Part shown: one piece after another, positions 8,076-15,121 of the stretch
How the letters are laid out: every line of letters begins with the position of its first letter
Numbering within the stretch: position 1 is the stretch's first letter
NCBI GenBank assembly: GCA_026770595.1
Contig: MU634112.1
Coordinates: 1-15,548 of the forward strand
Length of the DNA stretch: 15,548 nt
Reading direction: 5' to 3'
Origin: Ochromonadaceae sp. CCMP2298
Taxonomy: Eukaryota; Sar; Synurophyceae; Ochromonadales; Ochromonadaceae
Translations under genes and position numbers: made by a program
The notes under the pieces: generated by a model
Seen by the model: only the letters and a program-made list of their open reading frames with translations
What the model was told of the DNA's origin: nothing
Database searches by the model: none

Positions 8076-9401
8076 ATGCGCCTGGCGCTGGCGCTTCTGC
8101 TGCTCGGCTCGGCGAGGCAGTCTGCGGCGGACTACATCGTCTACGGCCTGTTCTTCGACTACGCCACTCCGCTCAACACGCGACAGGAGAAGGAGATCTA
8201 CTCCAAGTGCTTCAGCGGGCTTAGTCTGGTCACTTGCACCCCGAAGCTTCCCGATGATGACATCGTGCTGGCTTACGACAGGGACTACTACCAAGACCTG
8301 GGAGCGTTCGTGGGGCAGGCCTACTGCGTGGAGTGCTGCGGAACCAACCCCGATAAAGTGGATGTGTGGGACCTCAGCTGCCCCGTCACTGCCGCCTCCG
8401 CCATTGCCGCGAACAGGTACGGGGCGGAGCTGCATCTGGCGCGCAACCAGTTCGTGGGGGACACGGCCTACGTGATGTGCCCGCTCAAGCGCAGCGTGTG
8501 CACCTACGACCCCGACACCGGCAAGACCATCACCTGCGACCGCAGCCTGGAATCCCTCTTCCTGCGCGGCTACACGGTCTTCATAAAAGTGAAGATGTAC
8601 GACGACAACTTCGAATTCAGGCGCGGCGTGAGCAGTTGCGAGATCCAAGCATGGGAGACCGACACGCCCCTGGCAGTGGGGGAGTCCTTCTCTGAGAAGA
8701 TAATCATGCAGTACGAGGCAGTGGACTCCTTCTCCATAGCAGATGTGGGCAAGCTGGTCATCGTGTGTCTGGGCTGCTTCGTCTTCGTGTATGCCGCGCT
8801 GTACTTCTGCCGCCGCAAGCACTGCGAGTACTGCCAGGGCAAGCTGGTATTCGGCCTGCGCCTGTGCTACAAGTGCATAGCAGTGGGGGCAGAGGTACCT
8901 GACCAACACATGCTGGCGGCGATACATGCGCGCAACGAGGCAATGCAGGGCAAGCACCCGGACCGCTTCCCGGGGCACACGATGGCGAAGGGGTGCGCTC
9001 GGAAGGGCGCGTCGTGTCTTTTCAGCTGCCTCAAATGCCTCGGCTGCAGCTGCTGCCACTCCTGCTGCTACAGGTGCTGCTGCTACTGCTGTAAGAAGAA
9101 GGACGGGACGGTGGAGCCGGACCTGGTGGAGGTTGTGGAACTGATGGAGGCGTCGCTGGAGGAGGGGAAGGAAGCCGATGCCATCACAGACGAACTCGAC
9201 ACCATGCCCTCTAAGAAGAAGAAGAAGAAAGGTAAGAAGGGCGAGGAGGATTCCCCCCATTCCCCCTTGCCTGTGATGAGCGCGGTGCTGGCTGGAGGGG
9301 TGCTGGCCGCTGCGGCCAAGAAGAAGCGGTTCGTAAACCCCAACAACCTCGCCTACCACAAAGATTTCATACAACTGGCTGTGATGAGTGTCAAGCAGTA
9401 G
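8076..9401 (+). CDS. Unrecognised single-TM protein with Cys-rich cytosolic region
   Basis: No intron is needed: the protein is 441 residues ending in TAG. It begins with a signal peptide (MRLALALLLLGSARQSAA, cleavage near 18). A lumenal or extracellular domain of about 205 residues follows, with about 11 Cys (for example QAYCVECCG, VMCPLKRSVC). One membrane span covers about 225-244 (KLVIVCLGCFVFVYAALYF). Just behind it is CEYC and, ten residues later, CYKC, a possible four-Cys zinc ribbon (Cys250, 253, 264, 267). Residues 307-339 then contain 14 Cys (LGCSCCHSCC and YRCCCYCC), followed by an acidic stretch, a lysine run (PSKKKKKKGKKG) and a short hydrophobic Ala/Gly/Val segment. I know no family with this order. 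The Cys cluster could be palmitoylated or bind metal. A longer form starting at ATG 7890 is possible but would bury the signal peptide. The gene is convergent with the ELMO gene, 194 bp apart. Confidence 0.8.
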   Translation: MRLALALLLLGSARQSAADYIVYGLFFDYATPLNTRQEKEIYSKCFSGLSLVTCTPKLPDDDIVLAYDRDYYQDLGAFVGQAYCVECCGTNPDKVDVWDLSCPVTAASAIAANRYGAELHLARNQFVGDTAYVMCPLKRSVCTYDPDTGKTITCDRSLESLFLRGYTVFIKVKMYDDNFEFRRGVSSCEIQAWETDTPLAVGESFSEKIIMQYEAVDSFSIADVGKLVIVCLGCFVFVYAALYFCRRKHCEYCQGKLVFGLRLCYKCIAVGAEVPDQHMLAAIHARNEAMQGKHPDRFPGHTMAKGCARKGASCLFSCLKCLGCSCCHSCCYRCCCYCCKKKDGTVEPDLVEVVELMEASLEEGKEADAITDELDTMPSKKKKKKGKKGEEDSPHSPLPVMSAVLAGGVLAAAAKKKRFVNPNNLAYHKDFIQLAVMSVKQ

Positions 9402-9410
9402 ATAGATGGA

Positions 9411-9424
9411 TGTAAAGTTTGTAA
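9411..9424 (+). terminator. Two candidate TGTAA poly(A) signals
   Basis: TGTAA occurs at 9411-9415 and 9420-9424, within 25 nt of the stop codon of the Cys-rich membrane protein and just before an A-rich stretch. Confidence 0.35.
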
Positions 9425-9458
9425 ATATGTTATAAAAAATGAAGTATCCGAGTTATTT

Positions 9459-9463
9459 TTACA
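9459..9463 (-). terminator. Candidate TGTAA poly(A) signal of the ELMO gene
   Basis: The minus strand reads TGTAAAAATAA here, about 133 nt past the ELMO-gene stop codon. It lies close to the 3' end of the convergent neighbour. Confidence 0.3.
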
Positions 9464-9595
9464 GGATGTCTATATATACAACATTATAGGCCCGCATTGG
9501 GGACGGGCATGGGCAGAAATAGAGGACAATAGCACTGTCCCTTGCTACTACGTATGTACCTAGTACGAGCACGAATGAAGAGAATGCCGTAGGGT

Positions 9596-10306
9596 CTATA
9601 GAGCAGGAGCAGGAGCAGGGGCAACACCAAGCTCTGCCTCCACGTCGGCCACAGTCTGCGCCGAGCCCAGCATCTGCTCGAAGCGTTCCTTGGTCAGCGC
9701 GAGCACTGCTGGGAATCGCATGTAGTCTGCCTGCTCCTGCTCGAACGTCTTGTCCAGCAGCACGAAAGCGCACACATAGAGTCGCTCAAAGGCGCCCTCC
9801 TCCAACAAGTGCCAGTACTTCTTCTTCGAGTGGGCCCCCATGGGCGCGCCAGAGGCAGATATCACTTCGAAGAGGGCCGCAACCATTCTAGTGACATTCA
9901 CGCCGCCCGCCGCCCAGGGGTAGTTACTGCCCGCTTCTCTGTTGCTGCGCCGGGCGATCACGTCCATCGCCAGACCATTCTGCTGCTTGAGTATGTAGTG
10001 AATGTTCTCCAGAGAGAGAATACCGCCACCGCGAAGGTCGGAGATGGGGTCCTCTCGCTGAAAGCCCAGGTGTTTGTAGGCTGTGGAGACGCGCTCAAAC
10101 TCCGACCCACTCCTCTCGCCCAGGTTGCCCGCTTGGTAGACCTCCCGCAACAACAGCTCGTGGGACTCATCCGAGTAGCTGGTGTTGAGTTTCCTCCTCA
10201 GTCCGGCAACTATCAGCAGGACGGCTTCGCTTGGCAAGTCGCCCTCATCCTCCGTGCAAAAGGCCAGGCTGGAAACGCTGTTGTAGACGCTGGTCAGGAA
10301 TTCCAT
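9596..10306 (-). CDS. ELMO/CED-12-domain protein (ELMOD type)
   Basis: One exon of 236 residues from the first in-frame ATG (10306) to TAG. The core block KHLGFQREDPISDLRGGGIL matches the ELMO signature G-F-Q-x-x-D-P-x-x-D-x-R-G-x-G and includes the Arg used in catalysis by the ELMOD family. SLENIHYIL follows, as expected. The C-terminal half (WAAGGVNVTRMVAALFEV, FERLYVCAFVLLDKTF) fits the remainder of the domain. ELMOD proteins act as GTPase-activating proteins for ARL/ARF small GTPases. ELMO proteins with extra domains instead work with DOCK exchange factors, and none is present here. The frame is open upstream to about 10453 without ATG, and a good acceptor (TGGTGCAG) sits at 10367. A 5' UTR intron or a non-ATG extension is therefore possible. 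The gene is divergent from PSMA1, with the 98-bp palindrome between them. The C-terminus is Ala/Pro-rich (APAPAPAL). Confidence 0.85.
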   Translation of the reverse strand: MEFLTSVYNSVSSLAFCTEDEGDLPSEAVLLIVAGLRRKLNTSYSDESHELLLREVYQAGNLGERSGSEFERVSTAYKHLGFQREDPISDLRGGGILSLENIHYILKQQNGLAMDVIARRSNREAGSNYPWAAGGVNVTRMVAALFEVISASGAPMGAHSKKKYWHLLEEGAFERLYVCAFVLLDKTFEQEQADYMRFPAVLALTKERFEQMLGSAQTVADVEAELGVAPAPAPAL

Positions 10307-10420
10307 CGCTCGCAAGTCGTTGGGGGCGACAGTCAATGTCGGAAGGAGTGACACCAAGTGTCTAAACTGCACCAGGAGGAGGAAGAAAACCGTTATCTTG
10401 TGACTTCGAGGAATGCCAGG

Positions 10421-10518
10421 AATCTCTCGGTATAACCCTTGTCGGATAAACAATATTTCAAGGGAACCGGGGTTCCCCTAGAATATAGCTTATCCGACAA
10501 GGGTTCTACCGAGAGATT
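10421..10518. repeat. 98-bp near-perfect palindrome (foldback or MITE-like)
   Basis: Pairing each base with its mirror position about the centre (10469/10470) gives 42 matches in 49 pairs. The outer 12 pairs (AATCTCTCGGTA) match perfectly, then one mismatch, then 16 matching pairs (AACCCTTGTCGGATAA). The inner part (GGGAACC against GGTTCCC) pairs again. There is almost no loop. There is no coding capacity and no clear target-site duplication. Candidates are a small foldback (MITE-like) insertion, a remnant of an introner-type element, or a functional cruciform in the shared promoter. Confidence 0.9.
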
Positions 10519-10537
10519 TGGATTTTCTGCGGATGTC

Positions 10538-10555
10538 TCTCGCAAAGCTGCGAGA
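10538..10555. other. Small hairpin next to the palindrome
   Basis: TCTCGCA and TGCGAGA pair over 7 bp around the loop AAGC, 20 bp from the large palindrome on the PSMA1 side. The flanks share GAGATTTG with the end of the palindrome. Confidence 0.5.
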
Positions 10556-10685
10556 TTTGATGTGAGAAAGGAAGAGCCCTTGCCTCTGCTCTTGTTCTTC
10601 AGCTCGGCTCTTGCTCGCTCACAAGTCGGATCAGGAATCTGCAGTGTCGAGTGTGCGTGAAGGCCGCTTCCAGTAATTGTTTGCG

Positions 10686-11630
10686 ATGTTCAGGAACCAG
10701 TACGACACGGACGTGACGGTGTGGTCCCCTCAGGGAAGGCTGCACCAGGTGGAGTACGCCATGGAGGCAGTCAACCAGGTAATTATCCAACACCCATTTA
10801 GAGCTACGCATCTGATGTAGGAGCTGACACACCATTTTGCATTTAGGGTACTGCCTGCCTGGGTCTGCGCAGCAAGACGCACGTGGTGCTGGCGGGTCTC
10901 AAGAGGTCGCCCAACGAGCTGGCCTCCTTCCAGAAGAAGCTGCACAAGATCGACGACCACTTGGGCATCGCCATGTCGGGACTTACAGCTGATGGCAGGA
11001 GTTTAATAAAGTACGGCTGAAGCGATTACTTTCCCACTCCCCTCTGTGCACCCGCTGTAGTGGCTTCCCTAACCCTTCCCACTCTTGCCGGTTAACCCTA
11101 CCCCTCCACCCGATCGCAGGTACATGCGAACAGAGGCACTGAACAACAAGTATGTCTACGGCGCACCCATCCAGGGCAGCCGGCTGGTGCTGGACCTCGC
11201 AGACATGCACCAGCGGTGCACGCAGAGCTATGTGCGCCGCCCCTACGGAGTGGGCCTCCTAGTCGCCTCGTGCGACCAGACCGGCCCCCACCTCTACCTC
11301 ACCGAGCCCTCCGGCAACTACTACGAGTACTACGCGATGGCTATCGGCTCTCGGTCTCAGACGTCCCGCACCTACCTGGAGAAGGAGTTCGACTCGTTCC
11401 CCGACTGCTCCCTGGACGACCTCATCAAGCACGCACTCAAGGCCATGGCCGCCTCCCTAGCTGGAGACGCAGAGCTGGACGCGAAGAACGCCTCTATCGC
11501 TATTGTGGGCGTGGATCAGGCTTTCAAGGTGATCGAGGGGCCGGACATCCAGCGGTACCTGGACGCGGTGGAGGTGGAGGGGGAGGCGGAGATGGACCAG
11601 GAGGCAGAGCTAGAGAACCCCGACCTGTAA
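10686..11630 (+). CDS. PSMA1: 20S proteasome alpha-ring subunit (PSMA1, alpha6)
   Basis: Exons 10686-10778, 10847-11010 and 11120-11630 are split by introns of 68 and 109 bp (donors GTAATT and GTACGG, acceptors TTTAG and CGCAG). The joined frame is 768 nt, or 255 residues. The N-terminus [20 protein letters not shown], then QVEYAMEAV, is the alpha-type signature and matches PSMA1 specifically rather than the other alpha paralogues. Later blocks are [65 protein letters not shown] and NASIAIVG. Alpha subunits lack the catalytic N-terminal Thr. They form the outer ring that gates the core and binds the regulatory particle. The C-terminus is acidic ([19 protein letters not shown]). The coding end CCTGTAA contains the TGTAA pentamer, and another lies at 11875-11879. 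The gene is divergent from the ELMO gene and convergent with the NERD1-like gene. Confidence 0.97.
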
Positions 11631-11632
11631 GC

Positions 11633-11664
11633 CCTATGAGCCTATGAGCCTATAAGCCTATAAG
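11633..11664. repeat. Tandem CCTATRAG octamer units
   Basis: Four adjacent units of the form CCTATGAG or CCTATAAG start directly after the PSMA1 stop codon. Further CCTATAAG and CCCTCTAAG echoes follow to 11694. Confidence 0.6.
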
Positions 11665-11874
11665 GGGCCCTATAAGCCCTCGAAGCCCTCTAAGGAGACA
11701 GCGGTCCCGAAAGAGCACAGACAGATTTTTGGCCTCTGGAGGCGAATATTCGCGTTTCTAGATGTCAAATCTGGGTGCTTGGAAAAACTGCTCTCCAGGC
11801 CTCTGTCGGACAGCTCTCAGTCGCCGCGCTGTGTAGTCTGTTTACTCGCTCCCTCCATTATTAGCCATGGAACC

Positions 11875-11879
11875 TGTAA
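11875..11879 (+). terminator. Candidate TGTAA poly(A) signal of PSMA1
   Basis: TGTAA lies 245 nt past the stop. A second copy overlaps the stop codon itself (11626-11630). Which one is used, if either, cannot be told from sequence. Confidence 0.25.
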
Positions 11880-11915
11880 TAGTGAAAAAAAGATATAGGA
11901 ACACACTCTTTTCCC

Positions 11916-11999
11916 CCTCTCTTTTACACTCTCTTTTACACTGACGAGCAGCTGGCGCTACTGTAGTAGGACAGAAAAACTCTCCCTCTCTTTTACACT
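11916..11999 (-). repeat. Three copies of AGTGTAAAAGAG past the NERD1-like gene
   Basis: The plus strand reads CTCTTTTACACT at 11919-11930, 11931-11942 and 11988-11999. Read in the gene's direction each copy is AGTGTAAAAGAG and contains TGTAA. The copies lie 15-95 nt past the stop codon, where a poly(A) signal is expected. Confidence 0.6.
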
Positions 12000-12013
12000 A
12001 AAACAACGCTACC

Positions 12014-14715
12014 TTAATCCAGATGCTGGTCGTCCGTGCTGCGGACAATCTGGAACCTGCTTTTAGACTTGGGGGCTGGCCGAGACGCGCGGGGGGCTGC
12101 TGCCAAACCGGTACTGCTGCTGCTGCTGCTGGTATGTGTCGTGCTCTCCGTGGAGGAGGAGGGCATGCAGGGCACGTTCTGGATGTTGGCCACGAATATG
12201 ACCACCGCCACGGCCGCCAGCAGCAGCAAAGCCACCAGCACGCCGCGGCTGGCCTGCCGCACGTGCACGTGGTAGCCGAGCACTGCCCCGTCGGTGGTTA
12301 CAATTATGTCCGTTACACCGTCATTGTCGAAGTCCCCCAGCACGGGGGGGGCCACGGGGGGGCGGGGAATCTCTGCAGAGGCTAGCGCATCCCCCTCCCT
12401 GGAGAGCAGCAGCAGGCTGGACTCGCCGGCCACCAGGATGCTGCTCCACACACAGTTGTGCGAGCCCCTCTCTGCGGCGCGCGTCGCATCTGAGTCGAAG
12501 GCCAGCAGAGCCGCGCCCGCTGAGGTGCTGCCCTCACCCTCCACACCCTTCCCACCCTCACCCGATGTTGTGTTGCTGTTGCTCAGTCTGCGCGCCGCGG
12601 CCTCCACGGCGTCCGTCCAGCGCGGGGCTGTGCGCACCTGCCAGTTGAACGCGCCTGACCCGGCGTAGGATGTGACCACCCCTGAGTGCAGAGCCACCAC
12701 CACATCTCTCTCCAAGCTCTCCCTGCCCGTGTCCTTGTTCAGTTTGCGCAGCACCAAGGGCGGCGCGTGCGATACGCGGAGATGCTGCACCTGCGCCTGC
12801 GCGTCGGCCGAGCCCGAGGGCCTGTCCTTGCTCTTGGTGCCGCTGCCCACCACCGGCCCGTCCCTGCCTGCAAAGGGGTCCCTGAGGCTGGGTCTGTCTG
12901 CGCACACAGAGCCGTTAAACAGCTGAGAGCGCGCCGGCAGTCCGCTCATCACCACCAGAGAGCAGCGCTGCAGACCCGGGCCCGTAGCGAACTCGTACTG
13001 GTGCTGCGAGAACTCCGATCGGTGCTGAGCCACCCCCTCGTCGTCCCCCAGCACTGAGATGGTGTCCACTACCCCGTCCCCATCCACGTCCGCGTAAGTG
13101 CGACCGGGCGCCAGAGCTAAGGCGGTGATGGGCACGCCTGTGCGCAGAGCTACCACCTCCAGGCCGCGCTGTGTGTGTGCCACCAGCACGTTGGGGGACG
13201 CAGTGTGCTCCGCAGCGTCGTGCGGCAGGTGCGCACCAGGCTCCAGGGTGTGCGGCACCTCGCCCTGCAGTAGAGGCATTGAGTGCAGTTGCGTGGCGGT
13301 CTTGCCGTTGCGCCCTTTCCCTGCGTGCGTGTCCTTGTGCTTATGTTTTTGCGCCTTCTTCTTGGCCTGGGCCTTGTGGATCTGCGTGCCCGCTGAGGCG
13401 CCCACGTGTCTCCGCACGAAGTGGGCGATGCGCATGAAGGTGTCGGGCGCGTCGTTCCAGGCGTGCGGCAGCTCCTCCAGCAGAGATAGGCGGAAGACCA
13501 TCCAGTCAGACGCGCCGCCCGCGTGGTGCGCCTGCGTCATCAGGTCACGCAGGTCCAGGCTGTACGCGTGCGCGGGCAGGGCGCGGCTGAACTGCTCCGT
13601 GGCCAGCTCCAGCCCATCGTGGCGCCACAGCACATGCCCCGACTCGGCCTCCAAAGCGAACATACTGAAGTGCTCCAGCAGGGGGGCCGCCTGTGCCTCC
13701 TTCTGCCTCAGCAGGCCTCTGGCGTAGTTCTTCAGCAACTCGGCTGTTTCTGCGTTGCCCGGTGTGCCCGCGTAGACCGACCCCCCATCTAGCACTTCTG
13801 AGTCCGTCCCTACCACAATAGGCGTGCGTCTGGCCATACTGGCCCCCACCACCACCACGCCCTCTGAGTCGCCCACCTGCAACGGCCCCACATACAGCGC
13901 CACGTCGCGTATGCGGTAGTCCCTGATGAGCTGCTCGATCGAGAAGGTCTTGTGGGCCACAGCCTTCATCCACAGCAGGCGCAGGGAGGAGTCGAAGCAG
14001 GCCACTGTCCAGTCCGCGAAAACCACGACCACCACCTGGGCGCGCGGCGTGGTGGCGCTGTATGCCTCGATGTAGCCAGACCCCAGGGCTACCGGTATGT
14101 GCCCCTATGTGGGTGTGGGTGGGAGTGTGAGTGCATGTGTGGGTGTGAGAATGGGTGTGAGTGCGAGTGTGAGTGTGAATAAGTGTGAGCGTGAGCGTGA
14201 AGGCGAGCGTGAGAGCGAGGGAGACATCTCCATCTAAAGGTGTTGCACGTAGCACACACACCTCTGTCTCCACACCCGGCAGGTCTACGGAGTACACCTC
14301 CTCTGGGTGGTACACCTCTTCGCTATCCCCAGAGGGAACATCCGCAGCGAAAACCTGCAGGAAGAGAGTGTGTGTGTGTTAGTGAGCGAACGTTGGTGGG
14401 TTGCGGGTTCGTGACGACGCGCTTGTGTTGGCACGGTGAGCACCCCAGGCACATGCCGTAGCCTACCTTCAACTTGAAGTCGTTGGTGATGAGAATGACC
14501 TCGTTTATGAGATCTCCCTCTAGGTCGGTCACCAGCGGGGGGATCATGCGGGGGTCCAGCTTGTCACTGGTGCGGGCGCTGGTGGCTCTCTGGTCGATGA
14601 ACCACGCAGGCTCTATCACGTAGCTCAGGCTGGGAGAGTCAAAGTAGCTCAGGTAGATCGACACCATCACGAGGACTAAGACTGCGAGGTCCCTCTTGCG
14701 GAAGACGCCGCTCAT
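12014..14715 (-). CDS. FG-GAP/VCBS-type membrane protein resembling plant NERD1
   Basis: There are three exons: 14715-14467, 14354 to about 14226, and 14104-12014, giving about 822 residues. Intron 1 (112 bp) is clear: GTAGGC to TGCAG. Intron 2 is CA-rich. Its acceptor (CACATAG) is clear but its donor is not. A donor at 14225 (GTCTCC) keeps the spacing of the plant protein, and one at 14261 (GTGTGT) looks better by sequence. The N-terminus RKRDLAVLVLVMVSIYLSYF (anchor or uncleaved signal), IPPLVTDLEGDLINEVILIT and VALGSGYIEAYS, with VVVVVFADWTVACFD, match Arabidopsis At3g51050 (NERD1) as I remember it. NERD1 is linked to the exocyst and Golgi in root growth. VCBS/FG-GAP calcium-type loops are seen at YADVDGDGVVDTISVLG and LGDFDNDGVTDIIVTT. 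A C-terminal membrane span follows (GVLVALLLLAAVAVVIFVA), then a Ser/Thr-rich tail. There are two Lys/His-rich or Gly/Ser-rich inserts. Function is inferred. Confidence 0.75.
14105..14220 (-). repeat. CA-rich microsatellite in intron 2 of the NERD1-like gene
   Basis: On the coding strand the intron is almost wholly built of CAC, ACT and CTC units, with a related GTGTGTGTGT tract in intron 1 near 14369-14380. This blurs the splice donor and makes chance reading through the intron possible in one frame. Confidence 0.75.
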
Positions 14716-15121
14716 TGTGCAAGAGGTCTGTGCACGGTGAGCACGAGCACGAGCTCTCCAGCAGCGTTCACAGCAGCACGTGCAGCACCAGCTCCCCAGC
14801 TCCAGCTATAGCTACAGGTCCAGCTCCAGCTACAGTTCCAGCTGCAGCTCCAGCTCCAGCTCCAGCTCCACAACAGCAAAAAGTACGAGGGACTGCTTCT
14901 CTTTCCGGAGCACTCCGTGACTGAGAGCCGCTTTGGATTGATTGGAGGAAGATTCCTGAGCTGTACCAAATATATGGCACATGTACCATACAAATTTTAC
15001 GTAAATAACGCCAATTTTTGATACACCAACCCGGACAAATGCAGCATTTCCAGCTCTCCAACTCCAGCAAAGCAGGGAGACTCCGACTGATCGCCAGACT
15101 CAATCCCCTCTCTCTCCGAGC
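14716..15121. promoter_or_regulatory. Divergent promoter region, NERD1-like / ankyrin
   Basis: About 406 bp between two head-to-head genes. Its left part is a GC-balanced hexamer repeat tract (14789-14870). Its middle is AT-rich (14950-15020, with TTTTACGTAAAT at 14996-15007). Its right part is pyrimidine-rich before the ankyrin ATG. Open frames through the repeat on both strands are low-complexity Ser/Ala/Pro peptides and are not supported as genes. Confidence 0.5.
14789..14870. repeat. AGCTCC hexamer repeat tract
   Basis: Degenerate tandem units of AGCTCC/AGCTAC run for about 80 bp, ending in four clean copies. The unit contains the palindrome AGCT. The tract sits upstream of both divergent genes. 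Confidence 0.8.

Larger units (their letters stand above)
10307..10685. promoter_or_regulatory. Divergent promoter region, ELMO / PSMA1
   Basis: These 379 bp lie between two head-to-head genes. The region holds a 98-bp palindrome (10421-10518) and a second hairpin (10538-10555). Its left part remains in frame with the ELMO gene. I see no ATG on the minus strand here. Confidence 0.5.
11631..12013. other. Intergenic: convergent 3' ends with short repeats
   Basis: No gene is supported between the stop codons of PSMA1 and the NERD1-like gene. The left end has degenerate tandem CCTATGAG/CCTATAAG units (11633-11664, with echoes to about 11694). The right end has three copies of CTCTTTTACACT. A TGTAA for PSMA1 lies at 11875-11879. 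Confidence 0.6.

Noticed and set aside
8004-9374. 456-codon minus-strand open frame opposite the Cys-rich protein
   Set aside because: The plus-strand frame has a signal peptide, TM and sensible composition. The antisense product is His/Val/Ala-rich without domain pattern.
11040-11105. CCCTAACCC and TTAACCCTA strings as telomere-like repeat
   Set aside because: They are isolated single copies inside PSMA1 intron 2, most simply a pyrimidine-rich splice region.
13545-14315. Continuous 256-codon frame through NERD1-like intron 2
   Set aside because: The middle is repeat-coded Thr/His and the downstream part is out of frame with the conserved exon 3, so the intron model fits better.
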